From contig JADKFD010000027.1 in NCBI GenBank assembly GCA_016717705.1, positions 1 to 64,000 of the forward strand: a stretch of 64,000 nucleotides of DNA. The letters are read 5' to 3'. The position numbers and the translations under genes were made by a program. Of the stretch, positions 1 to 8,476 are shown piece after piece (position 1 is the first letter of the stretch; every line of letters starts with the position of its first letter). Source of the DNA: Rhodanobacteraceae bacterium. Lineage in GTDB: Bacteria > Pseudomonadota > Gammaproteobacteria > Xanthomonadales > SZUA-5. The notes below the pieces were generated by a model. The model was given only the letters and a program-made list of their open reading frames with translations, had not been told where the DNA came from and made no database searches.

Positions 1-1
1 A

Positions 2-1381
2 TCAAAACCCGAACTGTCGTTCTGGCAGATCTGGAACATGTCTTTCGGATTCCTCGGAATCCAGTTCGGCTTCGCCCTGCAGGGCGGCTCGATGTCGCGC
101 ATTTACCAGACGCTGGGAGCCAACCCGGATGAACTGCCGTTGCTGATGATTGCGGCGCCGCTGACCGGCCTGCTGGTGCAGCCGATCATCGGCTATCTGT
201 CGGACCGCACCTGGCACCCGATCCTGGGTCGTCGCCGGCCTTACTTCCTGATCGGTGCGATCCTGGCCTCGATCGCGCTGTTCTTCATGCCGCACTCGTC
301 GGCGCTGTGGATGGCGGTGGGTCTGCTGTGGGTGCTGGATGCGTCGATCAACATCAGCATGGAGCCGTTCCGTGCCCTCGTGGCCGACAAGCTCTCGGAA
401 AAACAGCGCTCCTACGGATTCGTGATGCAGACGCTGATCATCGGCATCGGCACCTGGGTGGCCAGCAATCTGCCGTGGTTTGTGACCCAGCTCGGCGTCT
501 CCAACGAGGCCGGTCCGGGCGTCGTGCCGCTGTCGGTGAAGATTGCCTTCGCCATCGGCGCCTTCGTGTTCCTGACCAGCATCCTGTACACGGTGTTCAC
601 GACCAAAGAGTACCCGCCGGACGACCTCGAACGTTTCGCCGCGGAAAAGAAGGCCGGCGGAAACCTGTTCGTCGAGATCTTCCATCTGATCGTCAACATG
701 CCGCGACAGATGTTCAACATCGGCGTGGTGCAGTTCTTCAGCTGGCTGGCCTTTTTCGGCATGTGGGCGATGGCCACGCCGGCGCTGACCGAACACGTGT
801 TCAAGGCACCGGCGCCGGATGCTTCCGCCTTCGACATGACACTTCCGGCGCAGGCCGAGGCGTTTACCGCGGCCAACGCCGCGTTTCAGAACGCGGCCGA
901 TCTGGTCGGTTCGTACATGGGCTACTACGGACTGTCGTCGATGGCGGTCGCGCTGCTGCTGAGCTTCTATGCCTCGCGGGTGGTGATCAATCGCCGCCTG
1001 GTGCATTTCGTGTCGCTGATCCTCGGCGGCCTGGGTTTCCTGTCGATGGCCGTGGTGGCCAAGCCGGTGTACCTGATCGGCTCCTTCGCACTGGTCGGTG
1101 TGGCCTGGGCGAGCATCCTGTCGATGCCCTACGCCCTGCTGGCAAGCTCGGTCGACCCGAAGAAGATGGGCGTGTACATGGGCATCTTCAACATGTTCAT
1201 CGTCATCCCGCAGATCGTCGCTGCGACGCTGCTGGGATGGACGCTGCGCGTGCTTTTCGACAACCAGTCGATCTACGCGCTGATCATCTGCGGCAGCAGC
1301 CTGATCATCGGCGCCGTGTGCCTGGTTCGCGTACACGAACCCACGTCGGCGCATGTCGGCCCGATGGCGGCGGCACACTGA
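2..1381 (+). CDS. MFS sugar permease (SLC45/maltose-sucrose type), 5' end cut by window
   Basis: The reading frame is open to the first base of the window, so the true start lies upstream; the visible protein begins KPELSFWQIWNMSFGFLGIQ, a typical N-terminus for this family. An internal ATG at 38 is not the start. About 460 residues with roughly 12 hydrophobic segments are visible. The cytoplasmic loop SDRTWHPILGRRRPY (around 207-250) is the signature of SLC45/GPH-like disaccharide permeases. The likely role is proton-coupled uptake of maltose, sucrose or maltodextrin across the inner membrane. The next gene, a GH13 amylase, starts 12 bases after the stop, and its Shine-Dalgarno sequence overlaps this stop codon, so the two are probably co-transcribed. 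Substrate is inferred from context, not proven. Confidence 0.9.
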   Translation, partial: SKPELSFWQIWNMSFGFLGIQFGFALQGGSMSRIYQTLGANPDELPLLMIAAPLTGLLVQPIIGYLSDRTWHPILGRRRPYFLIGAILASIALFFMPHSSALWMAVGLLWVLDASINISMEPFRALVADKLSEKQRSYGFVMQTLIIGIGTWVASNLPWFVTQLGVSNEAGPGVVPLSVKIAFAIGAFVFLTSILYTVFTTKEYPPDDLERFAAEKKAGGNLFVEIFHLIVNMPRQMFNIGVVQFFSWLAFFGMWAMATPALTEHVFKAPAPDASAFDMTLPAQAEAFTAANAAFQNAADLVGSYMGYYGLSSMAVALLLSFYASRVVINRRLVHFVSLILGGLGFLSMAVVAKPVYLIGSFALVGVAWASILSMPYALLASSVDPKKMGVYMGIFNMFIVIPQIVAATLLGWTLRVLFDNQSIYALIICGSSLIIGAVCLVRVHEPTSAHVGPMAAAH

Positions 1382-1393
1382 GGAGACGCGCGG

Positions 1394-3187
1394 ATGCGAC
1401 TTTCAACCGGTAGGTCACGTTGGCCGCACGGCGGCCTACGTGACAATGCGCCGCCGATGTCACGTAGCCCGCTACGCGGGCAACGTGACCTACGAATGGT
1501 GTTGCTGGCCGCGATGCTGCTCGGCGGCTGTGCCGAAACTCCGCCACCGACACCGGTACCCGCGGCAACGCCCGGCGACTTCTACGGCACCCTCGAACCC
1601 TTCGCCGCCGAGAACGTTTATTTCGTGCTGACCGATCGCTTCGTCAACGGCGATCCGGGCAACGACCAGCGCGAGCAAGGCGGGGCGCAGCGCACTTTCG
1701 ACCGGCCGACGCCGGGCACGCCAGCCGGGGTAGTCGACAACGTCGGTTACCTCGGTGGCGACTTCAAGGGCATTGCCGAGCATGCCGATTACATCGCCGA
1801 TATGGGCTTTACCGCGCTGTGGCTGACGCCGATCGTCGACAACCCGGACGAGGCCTTCACCGGCGGCGATCCGGCGGTCTTCGGCGCCAGCATGAGCGAC
1901 GGCGGCAAGACCGGCTATCACGGCTACTGGGGCGTCAACTTCTATCAACTCGACGAGCATCTGCCGAGTCCGGGCCTGGATTTCGCCGGGCTGACCCGGA
2001 CGCTGCACGCCAAGGGCATCAAGACCGTGCTCGACGTGGTGACCAACCACGGCTCGCCGTCGTTCACGATGCCGGTCGACCAGCCCAAGTTTGGCGAAAT
2101 CTACGATCGCGACGGCAAGCTGCTGGCCGATCACCAGAACCTGCCGCCAGATCAGCTGCAGCCGGACAGCAATGCGCTGCACCGTTTCTACCGCGCCGAA
2201 AAGGACCTGGTGCAGTTGTCGAACCTCGACGACCGCCGTCCCGAGGTGCTCGACTATTTCGTCGGTGCCTACAGCCAGTGGCTGGATCAGGGCGCCGACG
2301 CGCTGCGCATCGACACCATCGGCCATATGCCGCACGCCTTCTGGAAGTCCTTCAGCGATCGCATCCGCGCGCATCGGCCGGGCATTTTCCTGTTCGGCGA
2401 GCGCTATGCCTTCGAGCCGGAAAAGATCGCCGAGCACACCTGGCCGGTGAACGGCGCGCTGAGCGTGCTCGATTTCCCGCTCAAGGGTGCGATGACCGAG
2501 GTGTTCGAAAAGCCCGACGGCGATTTTGCGACCATCGAGAAAGCGCTGTTCCTGGAAGACGGCCCGTACGCCAATCCCTATGAGCTGACCACCTTCTACG
2601 ACAACCACGACATGCCGCGGATGAACGCCAGCGACGCCGGCTTCATCGACGCGCACAACCTGTTGTTCACCGTGCGCGGCATCCCGGTGGTCTATTACGG
2701 CTCGGAAATCGGCTTCATGCGCGGCACCGCCGAGCACAAGGGCAACCGCAACTATTTCGGCGCCGAAGGCATCGCGGCGGCGGCCGGTAATCCGATCCAT
2801 GAGGCCCTGAAGCGCATCGCGCAGCTGCGCAAGTCCACCCCGGCACTGCAGCGCGGTTTGCAGGTGAACCTGGAGTTTGCTGGCGACCGGGCTGCATTTT
2901 TACGCGTGCTGCAGCATGGCGAGGCGCAGCAGACCGCGCTGGTGCTGTTGAACAAGGGCGATGGCGAGACCACCTTTGCGCTGGGCGAGCTGATGCCGGG
3001 ACAGTCGATCAGCTGGAAATCGGCGTTCGATGGCAGCGCGGTCACGGCCACCGCCGACGGCGCCGTTCGTGCCGTGGTGCCGGCTCATGGCGTGCAGGTC
3101 TACGTCTACGACGGCGCGCTGACCGATCCGGCCTTGTTGGCCAGGGTCGAGCAGGCAATGACCAGGCGCCTTGGTACACGACCCTGA
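1394..3187 (+). CDS. GH13 alpha-amylase family lipoprotein with a repeat-derived N-terminal insert
   Basis: Secreted alpha-glucan hydrolase or transglycosylase. All four GH13 blocks are present: DVVTNH (D214-H219), ALRID with nucleophile D307, GE with acid/base E336, and NHD with D406 (numbered from ATG 1394). The opening ENVYFVLTDRFVNGDPGND resembles cyclomaltodextrin-type amylases. A lipoprotein signal, MVLLAAMLLGGC, begins at an in-frame ATG at 1496. However, the good ribosome site (GAGGAG, 1380-1385) serves ATG 1394. Between them lies an 84-bp palindromic repeat (1410-1493) that adds 28 Arg-rich codons. Removing the repeat restores a normal lipoprotein start, MRLSTGMVLLAAMLLGGC. The real start is therefore uncertain: 1394 gives a 34-residue extension ahead of the signal, 1496 lacks a ribosome site. 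Probably in an operon with the upstream permease. Confidence 0.9.
   Translation: MRLSTGRSRWPHGGLRDNAPPMSRSPLRGQRDLRMVLLAAMLLGGCAETPPPTPVPAATPGDFYGTLEPFAAENVYFVLTDRFVNGDPGNDQREQGGAQRTFDRPTPGTPAGVVDNVGYLGGDFKGIAEHADYIADMGFTALWLTPIVDNPDEAFTGGDPAVFGASMSDGGKTGYHGYWGVNFYQLDEHLPSPGLDFAGLTRTLHAKGIKTVLDVVTNHGSPSFTMPVDQPKFGEIYDRDGKLLADHQNLPPDQLQPDSNALHRFYRAEKDLVQLSNLDDRRPEVLDYFVGAYSQWLDQGADALRIDTIGHMPHAFWKSFSDRIRAHRPGIFLFGERYAFEPEKIAEHTWPVNGALSVLDFPLKGAMTEVFEKPDGDFATIEKALFLEDGPYANPYELTTFYDNHDMPRMNASDAGFIDAHNLLFTVRGIPVVYYGSEIGFMRGTAEHKGNRNYFGAEGIAAAAGNPIHEALKRIAQLRKSTPALQRGLQVNLEFAGDRAAFLRVLQHGEAQQTALVLLNKGDGETTFALGELMPGQSISWKSAFDGSAVTATADGAVRAVVPAHGVQVYVYDGALTDPALLARVEQAMTRRLGTRP
1410..1493. repeat. 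Dispersed double-hairpin repeat (family K), copy 1, inside the amylase 5' region
   Basis: Two successive hairpins, each of the form TCACGTWG + GC-rich arm + loop + arm + ACGTGA, bounded by GTAGGTCACG and CGTGACCTAC. A second copy lies at 53196-53273. The copy here is 84 bp, a multiple of three, and has no in-frame stop, so the amylase frame stays open through it. Confidence 0.85.
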
Positions 3188-3215
3188 GCAACTCGCGCCA
3201 GTCAGCGGCGAAAAG

Positions 3216-3299
3216 GTAGCCCGGTGTGCGGCGTCAGCCGCTCACCGGGTACTTGCGGCAAGCACCCGGTGAACGCGCTGCGCGCGCACACCGGGCTAC
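3216..3299. repeat. Dispersed inverted repeat (family C), copy 1
   Basis: Outer arms GTAGCCCGGTGTG and CACACCGGGCTAC, with an internal CACCGGGTACTTGCGGCAAG and CACCCGGTGAACGCG core. A second copy is at 12771-12858. It fills the gap between the convergent amylase and LacI-type genes and could end transcription from both sides. Confidence 0.85.
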
Positions 3300-3312
3300 G
3301 TGCCCGGTGCGG

Positions 3313-4341
3313 TCACCCCGCCCCGCACGACCTGCGCACCACCACCCGCGCTGGCAGCATCACGCTGCTGGTCGGTTCGTTGCGGATCTGGTGGATCAGG
3401 GTTTCGACCAGCAATTCGCCGGCGCGCTTGGTGTCCTGGGCGACGGTGGTCAGCGGCGGATTGGTCAGGCCCGCCACCGGGATGTCGTCAAAGCCGACCA
3501 CCGAGACATCACGCGGCACCTTGAGCCCGGCTTCTTCCAGAGCGCGCATCGCGCCGATGGCCATCAGATCACTGGCGGCGAACACCGCGTCCAAACGCGG
3601 TCCGCGCGCCAGCAACTTGCGCATCGCGCGCTGACCAACCATCTCGGTCGAATCCGCGGCGTCGACCTGCAGCTCCGGGTTGACGTCGAGGCCGGCCTCG
3701 CGCAATGCCGTGCAATAGCCGCGGTAGCGATCGGAGAATTCCGGGCAGCCCGCCGAGATGTCGCCAATGAAGGCAATGTCGCGACGTCCCTGCGCCAACA
3801 GATGCTCGGTGATCGCGCGACCGCCCTGATTGTTGTCGCAACCAATCGAAATGCCCGGCTGGCCCTCCACCACCGCGCCCCAGCGCACGAAATGTGTGCC
3901 CTGTTCGACCAGACCTTCGAGCTTGCTGCGCGCCACCAGGTAGTCGCCATAGCCGAGCAGGATCAGACCATCGGCCTTGTGACTGTCCTGGTAGTCGGCG
4001 TGCCAGTCGTCCGACAGCTGCTGGAACGAGATCAACAAATCGTAACCCTGGCGCGCGCAGGCGCGGGTGATCGAACCCAGCATCGACAGGAAAAACGGGT
4101 TGATCAGCGAGTCGTCCGAGGTCGGGTCCTCGAACAACAGCAGCGCCAGCGTCACCGAATGCTGCCGCCGCAGGTTCGAGGCGTTCTTGTCGACCTTGTA
4201 ATTCAACTGCTTGGCGATCGCCTGGATGCGCCGGCGGGTCTCTGCGCTGACCAACGGTGAACCGCGCAGCGCGCGCGACACGGTCGCCTGCGAGACACCT
4301 GCGTGGTAGGCGATGTCAAAAGAAGTCGGTTTGCCTTTCAT
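3313..4341 (-). CDS. LacI-family transcriptional regulator
   Basis: 342-residue DNA-binding regulator. The N-terminal helix-turn-helix with hinge helix is visible at about residues 5-55 (GVSQATVSRALRGSPLVSAE), followed by a periplasmic-binding-like effector domain ending VSVVGFDDIPVAGLTNPPLTTV. ATG 4341 is chosen because the helix-turn-helix starts six residues later; the frame extends further upstream but with no homologous sequence. It is the last leftward gene after zwf-pgl-edd-glk-eda, so it most likely controls this Entner-Doudoroff cluster or the permease-amylase pair in response to a sugar or sugar phosphate. That role is inferred from position. A family A' repeat separates it from eda. 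Confidence 0.92.
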   Translation of the reverse strand: MKGKPTSFDIAYHAGVSQATVSRALRGSPLVSAETRRRIQAIAKQLNYKVDKNASNLRRQHSVTLALLLFEDPTSDDSLINPFFLSMLGSITRACARQGYDLLISFQQLSDDWHADYQDSHKADGLILLGYGDYLVARSKLEGLVEQGTHFVRWGAVVEGQPGISIGCDNNQGGRAITEHLLAQGRRDIAFIGDISAGCPEFSDRYRGYCTALREAGLDVNPELQVDAADSTEMVGQRAMRKLLARGPRLDAVFAASDLMAIGAMRALEEAGLKVPRDVSVVGFDDIPVAGLTNPPLTTVAQDTKRAGELLVETLIHQIRNEPTSSVMLPARVVVRRSCGAG

Positions 4342-4407
4342 GCGCGTCCCGTTGCTGCAAGGCGCGCATTGTTCTACTCGGAGGGCACGCTGGCAACCGT
4401 GATCGTT

Positions 4408-4481
4408 CTGCAGGAGCGACGCGTACGTCGCGACCGGAATCCCGTGCGTCACTCGTCGCGACGTACACGTCGCTCCTACAG
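4408..4481. repeat. Dispersed hairpin-pair repeat (family A, GTCGCGAC variant)
   Basis: Left arm GCAGGAGCGACGCGTACGTC and right arm GACGTACACGTCGCTCCTAC in inverted orientation. It lies between eda and the LacI-type gene. The terminal CTCCTACAG overlaps the end of eda and supplies its TAG stop. Confidence 0.85.
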
Positions 4482-5105
4482 GAGCGCCGCCGCCCGCGCC
4501 AGCGCCTCGATCTCGTCCCAGCGCCCGGCGTCGATGGCGGCCTTGGGCAGCATCCATGAGCCGCCGACGGTGATCACGTTCGCGAGCGCCTTGTAGGCCG
4601 GCGCCTTGGCGGCGTCGATGCCGCCGGTGGGACAGAAGCGCGCCTGGGCGAAGGGGCCGGCGAAGGACTTGAGTGCGGCGATGCCGCCCGAGGATTCGGC
4701 CGGGAAGAACTTGAAGCGGCGGTAGCCGTGCTCCATGCCCACCATCAGTTCGCTGGCGCTGGCGATGGCCGGCAACCAGGGGATCGACGCCTGTGCGGCC
4801 GCGGCATACAGGGTCGGCGTCGCTCCCGGCGAGATGGCAAAGCGTGCACCGGCGGCTGCGACCGCCGCGAGGTCGGCCGGCGTCAACACGGTGCCGGCGC
4901 CGACAATGGCCCCCGGCACCTCCGCGGCGATCGCCCGCATCGCGTCCAGCGCGCAAGCGGTGCGCAGCGTGATCTCCAGCACCGTCAGACCGCCCGCAAC
5001 CAGCGCCCGCGCCAGCGGAACGGCGTCCGACAATCGATCGATGGCGATGACCGGAACAACCGGGGCGCGCTGCAGGATGGCGTCGATGGTGGTGGTGTGG
5101 GTCAT
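4476..5105 (-). CDS. eda: 2-keto-3-deoxy-6-phosphogluconate aldolase
   Basis: Cleaves KDPG to pyruvate and glyceraldehyde 3-phosphate, the last step of the Entner-Doudoroff pathway; cytosolic class I aldolase. The 209-residue protein has the catalytic Glu in VLEITLRT and the Schiff-base Lys in FKFFPAE, plus the phosphate-binding GGI and GGSWM turns. Start ATG 5105 (MTHTTTIDAIL) matches the family length; the frame runs further upstream only through repeat sequence. The final Leu codon and TAG stop come from the edge of a family A repeat. It lies downstream of glk across a 301-bp gap entirely made of repeats (5110-5411). Confidence 0.95.
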   Translation of the reverse strand: MTHTTTIDAILQRAPVVPVIAIDRLSDAVPLARALVAGGLTVLEITLRTACALDAMRAIAAEVPGAIVGAGTVLTPADLAAVAAAGARFAISPGATPTLYAAAAQASIPWLPAIASASELMVGMEHGYRRFKFFPAESSGGIAALKSFAGPFAQARFCPTGGIDAAKAPAYKALANVITVGGSWMLPKAAIDAGRWDEIEALARAAALL

Positions 5106-5109
5106 TTGG

Positions 5110-5411
5110 GTAAGTGGTGAGTGGTGAGTGGTAAGTGGCAGGAGCCGGTAGCCCATGCCGCCATGATCGGTCGAAGCTCTGGTCGCATCACGCTGTCCCG
5201 TTCGCGCGTCAAGCACTGTGAGAGCGGGTTGATCCCGCGAAGGCTCTCGCGGAGTAAATCCGCTTCCACATTAAAATCAACTACCTACGACGTGTTCGCT
5301 GATAGCGAAAGCTCCCGGATCGCCGCCCGGCGCTTTTGCCACTCACACTCACTACTCACTACTCACTACACTACTCACTCACTACTCACTACTTACTACT
5401 CACCACTCACT
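5110..5411. repeat. Inverted pair of GTRAGTG heptamer arrays (family F), copy 1
   Basis: Left array 5111-5139 is built from GTAAGTG and GTGAGTG units of period 7. The right array, 5340-5411, holds the complementary CACTCAC/ACTACTC units and is longer. The loop encloses a complete family B repeat (5218-5269) and a short unique stretch. Together they occupy the whole glk-eda gap of 301 bp. The TGA stop of glk (5407-5409) is part of the right array. Confidence 0.85.
5218..5269. repeat. Dispersed inverted repeat (family B), copy 1
   Basis: Arms GTGAGAGCGGGTTGATCCCG and CGGAGTAAATCCGCTTCCAC around a CTCTCG core. The bases after it (AAATCAACTACCTACGACG, then TGTTCG) are shared with the copies at 30639 and 54642, so the mobile unit is longer than the hairpin. 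Nested in the loop of a family F pair. Confidence 0.85.
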
Positions 5412-6384
5412 GCTCTTCCCGCAACGCCACCGCCGCCCCGAGCAACCCCGGCTGCGGATGCGTCACCACCTGGATCGACACCGATTCCAGGTAAGCGGCA
5501 AACCGCCCTTTGGCGAGGAAACGCTCGCGAAACGCGCTCGACTTGAGGAAGGGCACGAAGCGCGGCACGATGCCGCCGGCGATCATCACCGTACGCGCAC
5601 CGTGGATCAATGCGGCGTCGCCAGCGACACTGCCGAGCACGGCGCAAAAGCGCGCCAGCGTGCGCCGGGCGTTCAAGTCGTGGCCGTCGAGCGCGGCGGC
5701 GACGATTTCAGCCGGGTCGCGCAGCTGCTTGGCCCAGTCGGGCGGCACCGACAGGTCATCGCCGGCGGCCAAGGCCGCATCGATCTGCGCAATGCCGGCG
5801 CCGCACAGCAATCGCTCGTTGGAACAGCGGCCGTAGCGCGCGCTGATCCAGCGTGAGATGGCCAATTCCTCCTCGCCCTGCGGCGCGAAACTGACATGGC
5901 CGCCTTCGGTCTCGACCACGCGCCAGCCCGCTTGCGCGTCGCCCACCAGCAGCGCCACGCCAAGGCCAGTGCCCGGCCCGAGCACCGTGATCGGTCCGCG
6001 CGGCGGCAACTCGTCGCTGCCATGCAGCAGCACGCGATCGGCCTGCCCGAGCGCCGGCACCGCATGCGCCACCGCGCCGAAATCGTTGATCACCTTGAGC
6101 TGGTCGAGACCCAGCGCGCGTTTCAGTTCCACCTGCGAGAAGGCCCAGGCGCGATTGGTCAGGCGCACCTCGTCGCCCGACACCGGGCAGGCCACCGCAA
6201 TCGAGGCCTGCCGCGGGCGCACGCCGACGCTGGCGAGATAGTGCTCGGCGGCGTGCTGCAGCGAGGCAAACTCCGCCGCCGGCAGCGACTGCTGCTCGCG
6301 CAACACCAGCGTGCCCGCGTCCGGATCAGTCAGCGCAAAGCGCGCATTGGTGCCGCCGATGTCGGCGAGAAGGGCGGTGGTCAT
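5407..6384 (-). CDS. glk: Glucokinase (ROK-independent bacterial Glk family)
   Basis: Phosphorylates glucose with ATP to glucose 6-phosphate, feeding the adjacent zwf, pgl, edd and eda products. 325 residues, the usual length. The phosphate-binding DIGGTNARF (8-16), the catalytic Asp in INDFGAVAH, the adenosine motif GPGTGLGVALL and the sugar-binding ETEGGHVSF are all visible. Start ATG 6384 leads straight into the nucleotide motif; the longer frame upstream is translated repeat. The C-terminal LREEQ ends at a TGA belonging to a family F repeat. Confidence 0.95.
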   Translation of the reverse strand: MTTALLADIGGTNARFALTDPDAGTLVLREQQSLPAAEFASLQHAAEHYLASVGVRPRQASIAVACPVSGDEVRLTNRAWAFSQVELKRALGLDQLKVINDFGAVAHAVPALGQADRVLLHGSDELPPRGPITVLGPGTGLGVALLVGDAQAGWRVVETEGGHVSFAPQGEEELAISRWISARYGRCSNERLLCGAGIAQIDAALAAGDDLSVPPDWAKQLRDPAEIVAAALDGHDLNARRTLARFCAVLGSVAGDAALIHGARTVMIAGGIVPRFVPFLKSSAFRERFLAKGRFAAYLESVSIQVVTHPQPGLLGAAVALREEQ

Positions 6385-6399
6385 GGGCTGATACCAAAG

Positions 6400-6557
6400 C
6401 GGGGCAGGGGGCAGGGGGCAGGGGCCCGGCCATTTCGCCTGCGAATGCAAGACAGCGGCGCGGATTCTCGGGAGCCGCGACCGCGACAGTCTCGTCGACG
6501 CGACACGGCGTGATCAGACCTTACGGCCCATCCCCTGCCCCCTGCCCCCTGCCCCGC
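6400..6557. repeat. Inverted pair of GCAGGGG heptamer arrays (family E), copy 1
   Basis: Left arm 6401-6424 is three tandem GCAGGGG units. Right arm 6532-6557 is the complementary CCCCTGC array. They can pair over about 24 bp around a loop of roughly 107 bp of unique sequence. It fills nearly all of the edd-glk gap. A second copy is at 51717-51838. Confidence 0.85.
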
Positions 6558-6565
6558 TCCTGCCT

Positions 6566-8389
6566 TCACGGCAACCCCCCAAACAACGCCGACCCGCCCT
6601 GTTCGGCCACCGTCGCAACCGCGCGCATGTGCGCGAAGAGTTCGCGGCCGAGGCCGAACTGGTTGCCGCTGAGGTCGATCTGCGCCGGTTCGCGGGCGGC
6701 CCATTCGGCGGCGTCGACCTGCGCGTTCATCTGGCCGCTGTCGGCGTCAATCACAATCAGATCGCCGTCGCGCAACTTGCCGATGGCGCCACCGCAGATC
6801 GCCTCGGGCGACACGTGGATCGCCGCCAGCACCTTGCCCGAGGCGCCGGACATGCGACCGTCGGTCAGCAATGCGACCTTCTGCCCGCGGTCCTGCATCA
6901 CCGCCAGCGTCGGCGTGAGCTTGTGCAACTCGGGCATGCCGTTGGCGCGCGGGCCCTGGCCGCGGACCACGGCGACGAAATCGCCAGTCAGCGTGCCGGC
7001 CTTGAACGCCGCCAGCAGCGCGTCCTGCGAGTCGAAGATCCGCGCCGGCGCGCTGATCTGCCGGTGCTCCGGGGCCACCGCCGAGATCTTGACCACGGCG
7101 CGGCCGAGGTTGCCTTTGAGGCAATGCAGTCCGCCGGAGTGGTCGAAGGGCTCGGCGCTGCCACGCAGCACGGCGGTGTCGAGACTGGCCGCGGGCGGTG
7201 CGCGCCATTTCAGCTTGAGCTCGTCGAGCCAGGGTTCGGCCGCCTGGGCTCGCAGGTCACCGCCATGGACGCAGCGAATGTCCGGGTGCAGCAGGCCGGC
7301 ATCGAGCAGTTCCCGGATCACGAATCCGAGTCCGCCCGCCGCGTGGAAATGGTTCACGTCGGCGCTGCCGTTCGGATACACGCGCGCCAGCAGCGGCGTC
7401 GCGCGCGACAACTCGTCCAGATCGTCCCAGTCGATCAGGATACCTGCGGCGCGCGCGATGGCGACCAGGTGGATCGCGTGATTGGTCGAGCCACCGGTGG
7501 CGGCCAAGCCGACCATCGCGTTGACGATCGCCTTCTCGTCGACGGTGTGGCCGATCGGCGTGTAGTCGTCACCGAGCGCGCTGATCGCGCAGGCGCGTTC
7601 GGTGGCGGCGACGGTCAGCGCGTCGCGCAGCGGCGTGTTCGGGTTGACGAAGGCACTGCCGGGCATGTGCAGACCCATCATCTCCAGCAGCATCTGGTTG
7701 GAATTGGCGGTGCCATAGAAGGTGCAGGTGCCGGGGCCGTGGTAACTGGCCGATTCGGCATCGAGCAGTTCTTCGCGCGTCGCCTTGCCCTCGGCATGCA
7801 GTTGGCGGATGCGCGCCTTCTCCTTGTTCGGCAGGCCCGAGGTCATCGGTCCGGCCGGGATCAGGATCACCGGCAGATGGCCGAAGCTGAGCGCGCCGAT
7901 CAACAGGCCGGGCACGATCTTGTCGCACACGCCGAGCAGCACCGCAGCGTCGAACATCTCGTGCGACAGCGCGATCGCGGTGGCCATCGCGATCACGTCG
8001 CGCGAGAACAGCGACAGCTCCATGCCGACGCGGCCCTGGGTGACGCCGTCGCACATCGCCGGCACGCCGCCGGCGAACTGCGCGCTGGCGCCGACATTGC
8101 GCGCCGCCATCTTGATCAGCGCCGGATAGTGCTCCATCGGCTGATGCGCGCTGAGCATGTCGTTGTAGGCGCTGACGATGGCGAGGTTCGCCCCGCGCGG
8201 TCCGCGCAGCAGCGCCTTGTCGGCACCTGCGGCGGCAAAGCCGTGAGCCAGATTGCCGCAGCTCAGCCGCGCGCGCGCCGGTCCGTCCTGGCGCGCCGCG
8301 TCGATGCGCGCGAGATAAGCGCCGCGCAAGCCGCGGCTGCGTTCGACGATGCGGGCGGTGATGCGGGCGGCGGTGGGGTGGAGGGTCAT
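6566..8389 (-). CDS. edd: 6-phosphogluconate dehydratase
   Basis: Dehydrates 6-phosphogluconate to KDPG, the committing Entner-Doudoroff step; a cytosolic [4Fe-4S] enzyme of the IlvD/Edd family. The 607-residue length is standard. Family signatures seen include PAMCDGVTQGRVGMELSLFS and LLGVCDKIVPGLLIGAL with likely cluster cysteines, ATGGSTNHAIHLVAIARAAG, and the C-terminal LLTDGRMSGASGKVLAAIHV. ATG 8389 starts at the expected MTLHPTAARITARIVERS. The 87-bp gap to the upstream pgl is filled by a family A repeat and the 181-bp gap to glk by a family E pair. Confidence 0.97.
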   Translation of the reverse strand: MTLHPTAARITARIVERSRGLRGAYLARIDAARQDGPARARLSCGNLAHGFAAAGADKALLRGPRGANLAIVSAYNDMLSAHQPMEHYPALIKMAARNVGASAQFAGGVPAMCDGVTQGRVGMELSLFSRDVIAMATAIALSHEMFDAAVLLGVCDKIVPGLLIGALSFGHLPVILIPAGPMTSGLPNKEKARIRQLHAEGKATREELLDAESASYHGPGTCTFYGTANSNQMLLEMMGLHMPGSAFVNPNTPLRDALTVAATERACAISALGDDYTPIGHTVDEKAIVNAMVGLAATGGSTNHAIHLVAIARAAGILIDWDDLDELSRATPLLARVYPNGSADVNHFHAAGGLGFVIRELLDAGLLHPDIRCVHGGDLRAQAAEPWLDELKLKWRAPPAASLDTAVLRGSAEPFDHSGGLHCLKGNLGRAVVKISAVAPEHRQISAPARIFDSQDALLAAFKAGTLTGDFVAVVRGQGPRANGMPELHKLTPTLAVMQDRGQKVALLTDGRMSGASGKVLAAIHVSPEAICGGAIGKLRDGDLIVIDADSGQMNAQVDAAEWAAREPAQIDLSGNQFGLGRELFAHMRAVATVAEQGGSALFGGLP

Positions 8390-8414
8390 GGGCGCCTCAG
8401 TCCAGCCAGGAATT

Positions 8415-8471
8415 GTAGGAGCGCGCTTGCGCGCGAATGAGGGTTGCGATCGCGCGCAAGCGCGCTCCTAC
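8415..8471. repeat. Dispersed hairpin-pair repeat (family A), copy 1
   Basis: Perfect 22-bp inverted repeat, GTAGGAGCGCGCTTGCGCGC plus GA at 8415-8436 and its complement at 8450-8471; each arm is itself self-complementary (GCGCGC-TT-GCGCGC). Occupies the pgl-edd gap. Confidence 0.9.
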
Positions 8472-8476
8472 ACATG

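Noticed and set aside
5340..5411. Direct repeats of CACTACT resembling a short CRISPR array
   Set aside because: Units are only 7 bp and contiguous, there are no unique spacers, and an inverted partner array lies at 5111-5139.
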